Below the pieces are notes generated by a model. That model was given only the letters and a program-made list of their open reading frames with translations, did no database searches and had not been told where the DNA came from. The position numbers were made by a program, and so were the translations under genes. Shown here piece by piece: positions 9,879 through 18,798 of a stretch of DNA of 44,579 bases; the stretch's first letter is position 1; each line of letters starts with the position of its first letter. Source of the DNA: Rubrivivax sp. (lineage in GTDB: Bacteria > Pseudomonadota > Gammaproteobacteria > Burkholderiales > Burkholderiaceae_C); contig JADMJD010000054.1 of assembly GCA_018780805.1 (NCBI GenBank), positions 1 through 44,579 of the forward strand, written 5' to 3'.

Positions 9879-11345
9879 TCAGCCCACCTTCTGCGTCTGC
9901 GCCAGCACCTCGGCAATGCCTTGCACCGCCTTGTCGATCTGCGCGGGCGTCCCCGCGGCGTAGGCGAGCACCAGGCCGTTGAAGCCCGTGGCCTGCCAGC
10001 AGCGTGACGACAAGGCTTCCACGCCGATCTGCCGCGCGCGCAATGTTTGCGCCACGGCCGTGTCGGACCAGTGCGGCGGCAGGTGCAGGCTGGCGTGCCA
10101 GGCGGTGTCGGTGCGGCCCAGGATCACGTCGGCGGGCAGCCACTGGCGCACCGCGCGGCGCAACGCTTCCCGGCGTTCACCCAGGTGCTCGCGCAGCTTG
10201 CGCAGGTGGGTGTTCAGGTGGCCGCCGTCGATGAAGGCCTCCAGCGCCAGCTGCTGCGCCACCGGCGTGTGGTCGCCCAGCGGGCCGCGGGCGGTGATGA
10301 ACACATCGGCCAGGTGCTGCGGCACCACCAGGTAGCCGATGCGCAGCGACGGGAACACGATGCCCTCGAAGGTGCCCATCAGGACCACGCGGTCGGCGCG
10401 GTCGCGTGCCATCAGCGCCGCCGGGGCCGGCGGGCGGTGCACGATCTCGTCGTTGAAAACGCCCTCGACGATCCAGCCCTCGTGCGCCGCGGCCCAGGCC
10501 AGCAGCGCATCGCCGCGTGTGCGGGAGGTGGCGGTGCCGAGCGGGAACTGCGCCAGCGGGTGCAGGTAGGCCAGGCGCGCGCTGGGGGCCAGGGCCTGCG
10601 CACGGGCGACGTCGAAGCCCTCGTCGTCCAGCGGTACACCGGTCACCCTGCAATGCAGCATCTCCAGCAGCAGTGGCAGGCTGGGGTGGCTGGGGTCTTC
10701 GATCCAGACGCCGTCACCGGGTTTGAGCAGCACCCGGGCGATGGTCTCCAGCGCCTGCAGCGGGCCGTTGACGACGATGACCTGCTCACCCGTGCAATGC
10801 AGCCCGCGGGTCAGCGCCAGGTGGCGCGCGATGGCCGAGCGCAGCGTGGGCAGGCCGGCGCTGGGGCCGTAGCCCAGGTGGTCGCGCCACTCCTCCTGCA
10901 AGGCGGCCGTCATCAGCCGCCGCCAGCGCTCCAGCGGAAACACGGCCTCCGGCCACGCGCGCGGGTGCAGCACCGGCGGGTGGAACTGCTGGCGCGGCAG
11001 CTCGAAGGCACGGGCCAAGGCCAGGTAGGGCGAAAACTGCTCCAGCCTTCGGCGCGCCGCCAGGTTGGCCTCGGGTGCCAGGGTGTCGGGCACGGGGATG
11101 TGGGCCACCGGAACATCGTGCCGCACATAGCTGCCGTCGCCCACGCGCCGCTCCACCAGGCCCTCGGCCTGCAGCTGGGCAAAGGCTTCGTCGACGACAC
11201 CGCGCGCCACGCGCCATTCACGCGCCAGCTGCCGCGCCGAGGGCAGGCGCGCGCCCGGGCCCAGCGTGCCGCTGCGTATCTGCTCGGCCACGGTGCGGTA
11301 GACCTGCGCACGGCGGCCGCGCAGCTGGTGCGCGTCGTCGGCCAT
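9879..11345 (-). CDS. MocR-family regulator with degenerate PLP pocket
   Basis: A transcription factor built from a GntR winged helix (residues about 10-75: TVAEQIRSGTLGPGARLPS, then LAREWRVARGVVDEAFAQL) fused to an aminotransferase-fold domain (about 115-485). Normal MocR/PdxR/GabR proteins bind PLP through a Lys in a GTFSK block. Here the block reads GTFEGIVFPSLRIGY (324-338), so the Lys position is Gly328. The usual EDDYDSEF block that contacts the PLP ring is EGVFNDEI (294-301), also lacking the expected Asp and Tyr. The fold otherwise looks intact: LGYGPSAGLPTLR, GDGVWIEDPSHPS and AQFPLG are recognisable. Start at 11345 (MADDAHQL) matches the family length of about 490. The 241-bp gap to the divergent response-regulator-like gene may hold both promoters. 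What effector it senses is unknown; catalysis is not expected. Confidence 0.88.
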   Translation of the reverse strand: MADDAHQLRGRRAQVYRTVAEQIRSGTLGPGARLPSARQLAREWRVARGVVDEAFAQLQAEGLVERRVGDGSYVRHDVPVAHIPVPDTLAPEANLAARRRLEQFSPYLALARAFELPRQQFHPPVLHPRAWPEAVFPLERWRRLMTAALQEEWRDHLGYGPSAGLPTLRSAIARHLALTRGLHCTGEQVIVVNGPLQALETIARVLLKPGDGVWIEDPSHPSLPLLLEMLHCRVTGVPLDDEGFDVARAQALAPSARLAYLHPLAQFPLGTATSRTRGDALLAWAAAHEGWIVEGVFNDEIVHRPPAPAALMARDRADRVVLMGTFEGIVFPSLRIGYLVVPQHLADVFITARGPLGDHTPVAQQLALEAFIDGGHLNTHLRKLREHLGERREALRRAVRQWLPADVILGRTDTAWHASLHLPPHWSDTAVAQTLRARQIGVEALSSRCWQATGFNGLVLAYAAGTPAQIDKAVQGIAEVLAQTQKVG

Positions 11346-11388
11346 GGTGGGCAGCAGGGCACCGGCGGCTCGTTTGCTCAAAGGAAGT

Positions 11389-11413
11389 CCATTCCTGCCT
11401 TGAAGGGGAATGG
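11389..11413. promoter_or_regulatory. Inverted repeat upstream of the MocR-like gene
   Basis: CCATTCC (11389-11395) and GGAATGG (11407-11413) form a perfect 7-bp inverted repeat separated by 11 bp, 44 bp upstream of the MocR-like start. This is a candidate operator for autoregulation. The rest of the 11346-11586 gap contains no gene that I can support and no clear -35/-10 pair. Confidence 0.35.
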
Positions 11414-11586
11414 CGCATGCTGGCCGTGCACAAGATGTTTGGCGACCGCCCGCCGATGAACGGCGGTTCTGCGGGCATGGTTGGCGTGTCGCGCCGACAG
11501 GCGTGGGCCGTCGGCCATTGGCCCGCCGCCACAGCCCGGAATGGCCCTTGCGGCGGGCCGGCCGCGCCGCCGATGATGCAGCCGCC

Positions 11587-12423
11587 ATGCACCTTTCCCC
11601 CGCCGATCTGCCCCCCGCCGACCTGCCCCCCACGGACAGCGCGATGCCGCCGCGGTTGCTGCTCTTCGTGGGCCCCGGCCTGCAGCCCGAGGCCGAGCTG
11701 GCCACGCTGCTGGCGCGCAGCGGCTGGCGCTGCTGGTGGCTGGCCGATGCTGCGGCGGCGCTGCAGGCCGCGGCCCATGCGCGTTTCGACGCGCTGGTGC
11801 TGGGCGCGCCGGCCATGGGCGGGCCGCCGGTGCGGCAGATCGAGACGCTGCGCCAGACCCTGGCCTGCACCGTGCTGGTGGTGGCGCCGCGGCACGACGA
11901 GGTGGACGAGATCATCGCGCTGGAGCTCGGGGCCGACGCCTACCTGGCCGGCCCGCTGGCGCCGCGCCGGCTGCACGCCCACCTGACAGCGCTGATGCGC
12001 CAGCGCCCGGTGGCGCAGCCTGACCGCGCGCAGCTGCGGCTGGGCGAGTGGACGCTGGACAGCGCCGCGCAGCGCCTGGCGCACGACGACGGCCGCCACG
12101 TGGGCCTGACGGCGGTGCAGGCCGGTCTGCTGCTGGCGCTGGCGGCCGAAGCCGGGCGCGTGGTGCCACGCGCCGCACTGGCGCTGGCCGCCGGCCCCGA
12201 CAAGGCCTTGCACTGCCGCAGCGTGGACGTCTATGTCGCCCGGCTGCGCCGCCGCCTGCGCGAGGGCCGCGTCGACGGCCTGGCCATCGACGGTGTGCGT
12301 GGCCTGGGCTACACGCTCAGCCTGGCACCGAGCCCGCGCCAGCCGGCGAGCGATCTGGCCTGGTGGCCGCGCAGCAGCGCGCTGCCACAAGCCTTGGTGC
12401 AGCCGGGGGTCGAAACCAGCTGA
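11587..12423 (+). CDS. OmpR-like regulator with a degenerate receiver domain
   Basis: A 278-residue protein with a receiver-like domain (about 22-138) and an OmpR/PhoB winged helix (about 145-245, with RSVDVYVARLRRRL as the recognition-helix region and DGVRGLGYTL as the wing). The receiver keeps the family frame, for example DEVDEIIALELGADAYL, but every phosphorylation residue is changed: the N-terminal acidic pair is replaced by VGPG, the phospho-accepting Asp is Gly73 in LVLGAPAMGG, the Thr/Ser is Ala100 and the Lys is Gly122 in YLAGPL. It therefore should not be a phosphorylated switch. No histidine kinase adjoins it. The first 20 residues repeat PADLPP; the ATG at 11644 (MPPRLLLF) is an equally plausible start. 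It is divergent from the MocR-like gene and convergent with the sulfatase. Confidence 0.82.
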   Translation: MHLSPADLPPADLPPTDSAMPPRLLLFVGPGLQPEAELATLLARSGWRCWWLADAAAALQAAAHARFDALVLGAPAMGGPPVRQIETLRQTLACTVLVVAPRHDEVDEIIALELGADAYLAGPLAPRRLHAHLTALMRQRPVAQPDRAQLRLGEWTLDSAAQRLAHDDGRHVGLTAVQAGLLLALAAEAGRVVPRAALALAAGPDKALHCRSVDVYVARLRRRLREGRVDGLAIDGVRGLGYTLSLAPSPRQPASDLAWWPRSSALPQALVQPGVETS

Positions 12424-12439
12424 TCAAGGGTTTGCGAAG

Positions 12440-13996
12440 TCACCACTGGCCGTAGAAAACGCCCGCCCGTTTGTGGCCGGCGGTGGCGGCTTCCACCTGC
12501 GCATGCGTCACCGTGGTGCGGTGGCGCCGTTCCGCCAGGAAGGCCAGCAGCATCGTGCGCAATTCGGCGCGCACGGCGGCCGTGCCGGCTTCGCGGCCGA
12601 GGTCGACATACTGCTGCGGGTCGGCCTGCAGGTCGTACAGCTGCTCGGGTTCATCGAGCCAGTACACGTAGCGCCAGCGCGGCGTGCGCAGGCTGAAGGC
12701 GCGGCAGCGGTCCACCGCCTTGCCCAGCGTCAGCCGGGCCTGGCGGTAGGCGTAGTCCAGCTCGCTGTAGGCAAAGCCGCGCCAGCCGGCCACCGGCTCG
12801 CCGCGCAGCAGCGGCAGCAGGCTGCGGCCTTCCAGCCGGTGGCTGGGCAGCGGCAGGCCCAGGGTGTCCAGCACCGTGGGCACCACGTCCACCGCTTCCA
12901 CGAAACGTTGCTCCACCGTGCCGCGTGTGGCATCGGCCGCGGCGCGCGGGTCCACCACGATGAAGGGCACCTGCTGCACCGTGTCGTGGAACAGCTCCTT
13001 CTCGCCCAGCCAGTGGTCGCCCAGGTAGTCGCCATGGTCGGCGGTGAAGACGATCAAGGTGTCGTCGAGCCGGCCGCGTGTGGCCAGGTGTTCGAAGAGC
13101 CGGCCCAGGTGGTGGTCCAGCTGCGTGATCAGGCCCTGGTAGGCCGGACGCACCGTGCGGATGCAGTCATCGCGCTGGAAGCTCTGGCACTCCTCCTGCT
13201 GGAAGTACGCACCCAGCACCGGGTGCGGGTTCTCGCGCTCGGCGGCGTGGCGCTGCACCGGCAGGCACTGGTCGGCCGTGTACAGCGCGTGGTATGGCGC
13301 GGGCGCCATGTAGGGCCAGTGGGGTTTGACGTAGCTGAGGTGCAGCACCCAGGGCTGGGCACCCATGTGGTCGATGAAACCGATGGCCTGGTCCGTCATG
13401 TAGGCGGTTTCGGAATGTTCTTCCTTCACGCGCGCCGGCAGGTGGCAGTGCCGCATGTGCCAGCCGCTGACCACCTCGCCCTCGCCGTTGACGGCGCTGA
13501 TGACGTGTTCGCTCCAGGGGTCGTCACCACCGTAGCCGTGGGCGCGCAGGTAGGCCGGGTAACCCGATTCGGCGCCGGGTGCGTGGTGGCCGTCGTAGCG
13601 GTCGATCTCCTGGAAGCCGCCCTGGCGCAGCAGCGTGGCCAGTTCGCTGCCACCTTCCAGCTGCAGCCGCTTCAGGCCCTGCAGGTCGGGCATCACGTGT
13701 GTCTTGCCGGCCAGTGCCAGCCGGTGGCCGCTCTGGCCCAGCATCTCGCCCAGCGTCACCTCGCCCACCGACAGCGGCACCCGATTCCAGGTGGCGCCGT
13801 GGCTGATGGGGTAACGCCCGGTGTAGTAGCTCATGCGGCTGGGGCCGCAGACGCCGCTGTTGACGAAGGCATTGGCAAACCGCACGCCGCGCGCGGCCAA
13901 CGCGTCGATGTTCGGCGTCTGGATGTGCGGGTGGCCGGCGCAGCCCAGGTGGTCGGCGCGCAGCTGGTCGGCCATGATGAACAACACGTTCATCAT
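12440..13996 (-). CDS. Sulfatase / phosphonate monoester hydrolase family enzyme
   Basis: A 518-residue member of the alkaline-phosphatase-fold sulfatase family. Metal and active-site pieces are visible: MADQLRADHLG near the N-terminus, the formylglycine motif CGPSR with the modifiable Cys50, THVMPDL and VFTADHGDYLGDH. The CxPSR motif needs conversion by a formylglycine-generating enzyme, not encoded in this window. The size and sequence style resemble phosphonate monoester hydrolases and aryl sulfatases; which ester is the true substrate cannot be told. No signal peptide is seen, so it probably acts in the cytoplasm on an imported compound. Its start codons (13996 or 13993) overlap the stop of the Bug binding protein in ATGATGA, which implies translational coupling and suggests that the binding protein delivers the substrate or a related compound. 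Confidence 0.85.
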   Translation of the reverse strand: MMNVLFIMADQLRADHLGCAGHPHIQTPNIDALAARGVRFANAFVNSGVCGPSRMSYYTGRYPISHGATWNRVPLSVGEVTLGEMLGQSGHRLALAGKTHVMPDLQGLKRLQLEGGSELATLLRQGGFQEIDRYDGHHAPGAESGYPAYLRAHGYGGDDPWSEHVISAVNGEGEVVSGWHMRHCHLPARVKEEHSETAYMTDQAIGFIDHMGAQPWVLHLSYVKPHWPYMAPAPYHALYTADQCLPVQRHAAERENPHPVLGAYFQQEECQSFQRDDCIRTVRPAYQGLITQLDHHLGRLFEHLATRGRLDDTLIVFTADHGDYLGDHWLGEKELFHDTVQQVPFIVVDPRAAADATRGTVEQRFVEAVDVVPTVLDTLGLPLPSHRLEGRSLLPLLRGEPVAGWRGFAYSELDYAYRQARLTLGKAVDRCRAFSLRTPRWRYVYWLDEPEQLYDLQADPQQYVDLGREAGTAAVRAELRTMLLAFLAERRHRTTVTHAQVEAATAGHKRAGVFYGQW

Positions 13997-14958
13997 TGAT
14001 CCGGTTTGAAGCCCGAGGCCTTGATGACGGGGCCCCAACGCTCGTAGTCGGCCTTGAGCACGGTGGCCAGGCGATCCGGGCCGTAACCCGTCGGCTCCAG
14101 GCCCATCTCCACCAGCTTCTTGTTCAGCGCGGGGTCGTTCACCGCGGCCATCGCGGCCTTGGCGATGCGGTCCAGCGTGGCGGGTGGCGTGCCAGCCGGC
14201 GCGAACATCGCGTACCAGGGTTTGGCCACCAGGTCGTAACCCAGCTCCTTGAAGGTGGGCACGTTGGGGAAGGCCGGGTCGCGCTGGTCGCCGGCCATTG
14301 CCAGCAGGCGCGCACGGTCTGCCTGCACCAGCGTGCGCACGTCCGCGGCCACGGTCGAGAGCGCCGCGATCTCGCCACCGGCCAGCGCCTGCATCGCCGC
14401 GGCCGTGCCCTTGTAGGGCACATGCGTCAGGTTCAGGCCCGCGGTGCGCGCAAACATCACGCCCAGGAAGTGCGGGATGCTGCCCGGCGCGGCCGAGCCG
14501 TAGAAGCCGTTTTTCTCGGGGTTGGCCTTGACCCAGGCCACGTACTCGGCCAGCGTCTTGGCGGGCACGTTGGTGGCCACGCCCAGGCCGACGTGGAAGT
14601 TGGCCAGGTGCGCCACCGGCGCAAAGTCTTTGAACGGGTCGTAGCGCAGCTGCCCGGCGTAGCTGTGCGGGAAGATGCCCATGGTCGCGATGGGTGTCAT
14701 CAGCAGCGTGTTGCCATCGGGCGGCGCGGCCTTCACCAGCTCGTTGGCGATGCGGCCACCGGCGCCAGGTTTGTTCTCGACGATCACGGTCTGCTTCAGC
14801 GTGGCCGCCATGTGTTCGGCCACCACCCGCGTGAGCGAGTCGGACGTGGCGCCCGCCGGGTAGCCGACGATGATCTTCAGCGGCGCGGGCGCCTGGGCCA
14901 TCGCGGGCAGTGCAGGCAGGGCCAGCAGCGTGGCGGCCAGCAAGAGGGTTCGGCGCAT
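13993..14958 (-). CDS. Bug/TctC-family periplasmic binding protein
   Basis: A 321-residue periplasmic solute-binding protein of the Bug (TctC, tripartite tricarboxylate) family, greatly expanded in Burkholderiales. A signal peptide ends ALPAMAQA. Family blocks are clear: [49 protein letters not shown] and the [18 protein letters not shown] ending. Bug proteins bind small carboxylates and similar compounds and are often orphans without adjacent TctA/TctB, as here. It is the first gene of a two-gene unit with the sulfatase and is divergent from a MarR regulator 71 bp away, which probably controls it. The ligand may be a sulfate or phosphonate ester or its product, by context only. Confidence 0.9.
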   Translation of the reverse strand: MRRTLLLAATLLALPALPAMAQAPAPLKIIVGYPAGATSDSLTRVVAEHMAATLKQTVIVENKPGAGGRIANELVKAAPPDGNTLLMTPIATMGIFPHSYAGQLRYDPFKDFAPVAHLANFHVGLGVATNVPAKTLAEYVAWVKANPEKNGFYGSAAPGSIPHFLGVMFARTAGLNLTHVPYKGTAAAMQALAGGEIAALSTVAADVRTLVQADRARLLAMAGDQRDPAFPNVPTFKELGYDLVAKPWYAMFAPAGTPPATLDRIAKAAMAAVNDPALNKKLVEMGLEPTGYGPDRLATVLKADYERWGPVIKASGFKPDQ

Positions 14959-15013
14959 GGGGGCAGTCTCCGTTCGAGGGGTGTGCGCCGCAATCTACGG
15001 GCTGGCCGTACAG

Positions 15014-15026
15014 TTGTTGAAAACAA
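15014..15026. promoter_or_regulatory. Candidate MarR operator in the Bug/marR divergent region
   Basis: TTGTT-GAA-AACAA is a short perfect inverted repeat, three bases before the MarR start codon and 55 bases upstream of the divergent Bug gene. It is AT-rich in a very GC-rich setting and sits where an autoregulating MarR repressor would bind. No binding has been shown. Confidence 0.5.
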
Positions 15027-15029
15027 TCC

Positions 15030-15566
15030 ATGCCGGGGATGAACCTGACGACGACCCTGACCCAGCCGCGCACGCTGGACGATCTGCTGAACTACCGCCT
15101 GCTGAAGCTGTATGCGCTCAGCGGTGCGCCCGTCATCCGGCTGCTGGAGGGCAGCTACGGCATCGCGCGGCGCGAGTGGCGGCTGATCGCGCTGCTGGCC
15201 TCGCGCGGGCCACTCTCGCCCTCGGCCCTGGCCGAGGAGGCGCAGCTGGACCGCCCCCGCACGAGCCGCGCCATCGGCACGCTCAGCGCCAAGGGCCTGC
15301 TGGCGCGTGTGCCGCAGCCGGGGGACCACCGGCGTGCGCAGGTGGCCCTCACCGACGCCGGCCAGGCGCTGGTGGCCGAGGTTTTCCCGCAGGTGGCGGC
15401 GATCAACAGCGCGGTCGTGGCGGCCCTGGACCCGGCCGCGGTGCAGGCGCTGGACCGGGCCCTGACCACGCTGACCACCCAGGCCCGCCGCCTGAACCAG
15501 GAGCTGGTGCAGGACGTGCGCGCCAACCGCCGTGCCGGGGGCTCGCGGCGGGTGCAGCGCCCTTGA
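15030..15566 (+). CDS. MarR-family transcriptional regulator
   Basis: A 178-residue winged-helix regulator. The MarR pattern is clear: [21 protein letters not shown], then the helix-turn-helix [19 protein letters not shown], then the wing with [19 protein letters not shown], where the DxR-like DHRR block is the family signature. An ATG at 15039 (MNLTTTL) is an alternative start. It is divergent from the Bug-sulfatase unit and has a palindrome in the shared gap, so local control of uptake and hydrolysis of an aromatic or ester-type compound is likely. Its stop is 5 bp before the helicase start, an odd pairing that may simply reflect a shared transcript. Confidence 0.88.
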   Translation: MPGMNLTTTLTQPRTLDDLLNYRLLKLYALSGAPVIRLLEGSYGIARREWRLIALLASRGPLSPSALAEEAQLDRPRTSRAIGTLSAKGLLARVPQPGDHRRAQVALTDAGQALVAEVFPQVAAINSAVVAALDPAAVQALDRALTTLTTQARRLNQELVQDVRANRRAGGSRRVQRP

Positions 15567-15571
15567 CAACG

Positions 15572-18061
15572 ATGACACCCGCGGCCTGGTTCGCCGCGCG
15601 CGGTTGGGCACCGTTCGCCTTCCAGCAAGACGTCTGGGCCGCGATGGCCGGTGGCCGCAGCGGCCTGCTGCACGCCACCACCGGCAGCGGCAAGACCTAC
15701 GCGGTGTGGATGGGCGCGCTGCAGCGCCAACGTCCACCACCCGGCCCGGGCACCGGCCTGCAGGTGCTGTGGCTCACGCCGATGCGCGCGCTGGCGGCCG
15801 ACACCACGCGGGCGCTGCAGCTGCCCTTGCCCGAGCTCGCGCCCGGCTGGGCCGTGGGCCAGCGCACCGGCGACACCCCCAGCGCCGAACGTGCGCGCCA
15901 GGACAGGCGTTTCCCCGCTGCGCTGGTGACCACGCCGGAGTCGCTGAGCCTGATGCTCACCCGCGAGCAGGCGCGGGCCGAGCTGGGCGGCGTGCACACC
16001 GTCGTCGTCGATGAATGGCACGAGCTCATCGGCAGCAAACGCGGCGTGCAGGTGCAACTGGCGCTGGCCCGGCTGCGGCGCTGGCACCCGTCGCTCGTGG
16101 TCTGGGGCCTGTCGGCCACGCTGGGCAACCTGGACGAGGCGATGGACACGCTCTGCGGCCCGGGTGGCACCCTGGTGCGCGGGCGCATCGACAAGGCGCT
16201 GGTCATCGACACCTTGCCGCCGGCCGACCCCGGCCGCTTCAGCTGGGGCGGCCACCTGGGCGCGCAGATGCAGCAGCCGGTGGTCGACGAGATCCAGCGC
16301 TCCGGCCCCACGCTGGTCTTCACCAACACACGCAGCCAGGCCGAGATCTGGTACCAGCTGCTGCTGGCCGCACGCCCTGACTGGGCCGGCGGGGTGGCGC
16401 TGCACCACGGCAGCCTGGACAAGGCCACGCGCGAGTGGGTGGAAGCCGGGCTCAAGGCCGGGCAGCTGAAGGCCGTGGTGGCCACCTCGTCGCTGGACCT
16501 CGGCGTCGATTTTCTGCCGGTGGAGCGTGTGCTGCAGATCGGCAGCGCCAAGGGCGTGGCGCGGCTGCTGCAGCGCGCCGGACGCAGCGGCCATGCGCCG
16601 GGCCGCGCCAGCCGCATCACGCTGGTGCCCACCAACACGCTGGAGCTGGTGGAAGCCGCCGCCGCGCGCCGCGCTGCGCTGGCCGGGCAGGTGGAATCGC
16701 GGGTGACGCCGCACAAGCCGCTGGACGTGCTGGTGCAGCACCTGGTCACGGTGGCGCTGGGCGGGGGTTTTGAGGCCGATGCGCTGTTGGAGGAGGTGCG
16801 CAGCGCGCCGGCCTACAACACGCTCACCCGCGCCGAGTTTGACTGGTGCCTGGCCTTCGTCGAACGTGGCGGCAACAGCCTGTACGCCTACCCCGAGTAC
16901 CACCGCGTGAAACACGTGGACGGCCTGTGGCGCGTGCCCGACCGCGGCATCGCGCGCCGCCACCGGCTGCAGGTGGGCACCATCGTCGGTGACGCGGTGA
17001 TGAAGGTGCAGTGGCTGTCAGGGGGAGGAGGGGGCGGCACGCTGGGCACCATCGAAGAGAGTTTCATCGGACGCCTGAACAAAGGCGACCACTTCGTGTT
17101 TGCCGGGCGTGTGCTGGAATACGTGCGCACCGTGGACATGGCGGCGCTGGTCAAACGCGCCAGCAAACCCAAGGGCATCGTGCCCAGCTGGGGCGGCAGC
17201 AAGATGCCGCTGTCCAGCGAGATGGCCGAGGCCGTGCAGGCGCTGCTGGACGATGCGGCGCGGGGTGATTTCAGCGAGCCCGAGATGACGGTCGCCCAGC
17301 CGATGCTGGCGGCCCAGGCAAGGCTGTCCAAGCTGCCGCAGCGCGGCCGGCTGCTGGCCGAGACGCTGACCACACGCGAAGGCCAGCACCTGTTTTTGTA
17401 CCCCTTCGGTGGGCGCAACGTGCACATCGGCCTGGCCCAATTGCTCGCCTGGCGGCTGGCCCGGACCCAGCCCAACACCTTCTCGCTCAGCGTCAACGAC
17501 TACGGGCTGGAGATCGTGGCCGCGCAGCCGCCGGACCTGGCGGCGCTGCACGACGGCAGCTTGTTCGACACCCAGGACCTGATGGCCGACGTGCTGGCCA
17601 GCCTGAACAGTGGCGCGCTGGCGCAGCGGCGCTTCCGCGAGATCGCACGCGTGGCCGGGCTGGTCTTCAGCGGTTACCCGGGCGCGCCCAAGAGCATGAA
17701 ACAGCTGCAGGCCTCCAGCAGCCTGTTCTGGGAGGTCTTCCGCCAGTACGACGCCGGCAACCGGCTGCTGGGCCAGGCCGAGCAGGAGGTGCTGGCCCAA
17801 GAGCTGGAGCTGGGCCGCCTGCAGGCCGTGCTGCAGCGCCTGGCCGCCAGTGCGCTGGACCTGGTGCCGCTGCGCAGCGCCAGCCCGTTCTGTCTGCCCT
17901 TGATGGTGGAGCGCCTGCGCGAGCAGCTGAGCACCGAAAAGCTGAACGATCGGCTGCAGCGTCTGCTGGCCGAGGCAGAACAAGCGCTCACCGATCCACC
18001 CGCTGCTGCACTCACCGCTTCACCCGCGCGTCGCCGCCGCCGTGGCAGCATAGGCACCTGA
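15572..18061 (+). CDS. Ligase-associated-type DEXH box helicase (Lhr-like)
   Basis: An 829-residue superfamily 2 helicase of the Lhr group, closest in layout to the DNA-ligase-associated DEXH helicases (TIGR04121). Motifs in order: [11 protein letters not shown] (Q-like), Walker A TTGSGKT with Lys41, [24 protein letters not shown] with Asp147, [26 protein letters not shown] and [11 protein letters not shown]. The C-terminal part has [21 protein letters not shown] and [12 protein letters not shown], typical of Lhr proteins. It should unwind nucleic acid in an ATP-dependent repair process. The usual partners (ATP-dependent DNA ligase, beta-CASP-like exonuclease, phosphoesterase) are not within the window, which is unusual for this group. 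The start [12 protein letters not shown] was chosen by homology; the longer frame overlaps MarR. Confidence 0.9.
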   Translation: MTPAAWFAARGWAPFAFQQDVWAAMAGGRSGLLHATTGSGKTYAVWMGALQRQRPPPGPGTGLQVLWLTPMRALAADTTRALQLPLPELAPGWAVGQRTGDTPSAERARQDRRFPAALVTTPESLSLMLTREQARAELGGVHTVVVDEWHELIGSKRGVQVQLALARLRRWHPSLVVWGLSATLGNLDEAMDTLCGPGGTLVRGRIDKALVIDTLPPADPGRFSWGGHLGAQMQQPVVDEIQRSGPTLVFTNTRSQAEIWYQLLLAARPDWAGGVALHHGSLDKATREWVEAGLKAGQLKAVVATSSLDLGVDFLPVERVLQIGSAKGVARLLQRAGRSGHAPGRASRITLVPTNTLELVEAAAARRAALAGQVESRVTPHKPLDVLVQHLVTVALGGGFEADALLEEVRSAPAYNTLTRAEFDWCLAFVERGGNSLYAYPEYHRVKHVDGLWRVPDRGIARRHRLQVGTIVGDAVMKVQWLSGGGGGGTLGTIEESFIGRLNKGDHFVFAGRVLEYVRTVDMAALVKRASKPKGIVPSWGGSKMPLSSEMAEAVQALLDDAARGDFSEPEMTVAQPMLAAQARLSKLPQRGRLLAETLTTREGQHLFLYPFGGRNVHIGLAQLLAWRLARTQPNTFSLSVNDYGLEIVAAQPPDLAALHDGSLFDTQDLMADVLASLNSGALAQRRFREIARVAGLVFSGYPGAPKSMKQLQASSSLFWEVFRQYDAGNRLLGQAEQEVLAQELELGRLQAVLQRLAASALDLVPLRSASPFCLPLMVERLREQLSTEKLNDRLQRLLAEAEQALTDPPAAALTASPARRRRRGSIGT

Positions 18062-18078
18062 ACCCTGGAGCCTTGTCC

Positions 18079-18798
18079 ATGAAGAACCTGCTCGCTGTGG
18101 CCCTGCTGGCCGCGACCCTGCTGGCCCTGCCCGCCGTGGCCGCGCCGCTGCAAGGCCAGGTGACCAAGCTCTTTGACGGTGACAGCTTCATCTTCCAGCC
18201 GGCCGGTGGCGGCAAGCCGCTGGAGGTCCGGCTGAAGGACATCGACGCGCCCGAGATCTGCCAGGCCGGCGGCCCCGCAGCCCGTGATTTCCTGCAGGAC
18301 TACGTGCGCGACAAGACGGTGCGCATCGAGACCCTGGGCAAGGACACCTACGGCCGCACGTTGGCGGTGCTGACGGTGGACGAGATGAACATCAACCAGC
18401 GCATGGTGGCCGAGGGCCACGCCTGGAGCGCGCGCACCAAGTGGAACCAGGGCCCGTTGGTGTCGCAGGAGCGCATGGCCCAGGCGCTCAAGCGCGGCCT
18501 GCACGCCACGCCAGGGGCGGTGATGCCCAGCGAGTTCCGCAAGCAGAAGGGGCCCTGTGGCGGGGACGCGGCGTCGGCGCCGACAGCGGGCAAGGCAACA
18601 CCCACCGCACCCGCCGCACCCACCATGCCTGCGCCGGTTGCCACGGGCAAGGCCGTGCCGGCCCGCTGTGATGGCCGCACCCATTGTTCGCAGATGACCT
18701 CGTGCGCCGAGGCCAGGTACTTCCTGGCCAACTGCCCGGGCGTGAAGATGGACGGCAACAACGACGGTGTGCCTTGCGAACAGCAGTGGTGCCGCTAG
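18079..18798 (+). CDS. Secreted thermonuclease with Excalibur domain
   Basis: A 239-residue exported nuclease. A signal peptide ends LPAVAA. The SNase (thermonuclease) domain, residues about 24-155, keeps the catalytic pattern of staphylococcal nuclease: Arg51 and Glu59 in RLKDIDAPE and Arg93 in DTYGRTLAVL, plus the calcium-site-like DGDSF. After a Thr/Ala/Pro-rich linker comes a C-terminal Excalibur-type calcium-binding domain with CAEARYFLANCPG and DGNNDGVPCE. It should cut DNA or RNA in the periplasm or outside the cell. The start at 18079 (MKNLLAVALL) is the natural leader start. Its TAG stop shares the four bases CTAG with the stop of the convergent membrane-protein gene. Confidence 0.92.
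   Translation: MKNLLAVALLAATLLALPAVAAPLQGQVTKLFDGDSFIFQPAGGGKPLEVRLKDIDAPEICQAGGPAARDFLQDYVRDKTVRIETLGKDTYGRTLAVLTVDEMNINQRMVAEGHAWSARTKWNQGPLVSQERMAQALKRGLHATPGAVMPSEFRKQKGPCGGDAASAPTAGKATPTAPAAPTMPAPVATGKAVPARCDGRTHCSQMTSCAEARYFLANCPGVKMDGNNDGVPCEQQWCR

Noticed and set aside
11410..11586. N-terminal extension of the response-regulator-like gene from 11410
   Set aside because: The extra 59 residues have no domain and resemble translated intergenic sequence; later ATG codons fit the receiver fold better.
14870..15571. Extended 5' part of the helicase frame
   Set aside because: It runs through the MarR gene in another frame and lacks helicase features before [12 protein letters not shown].
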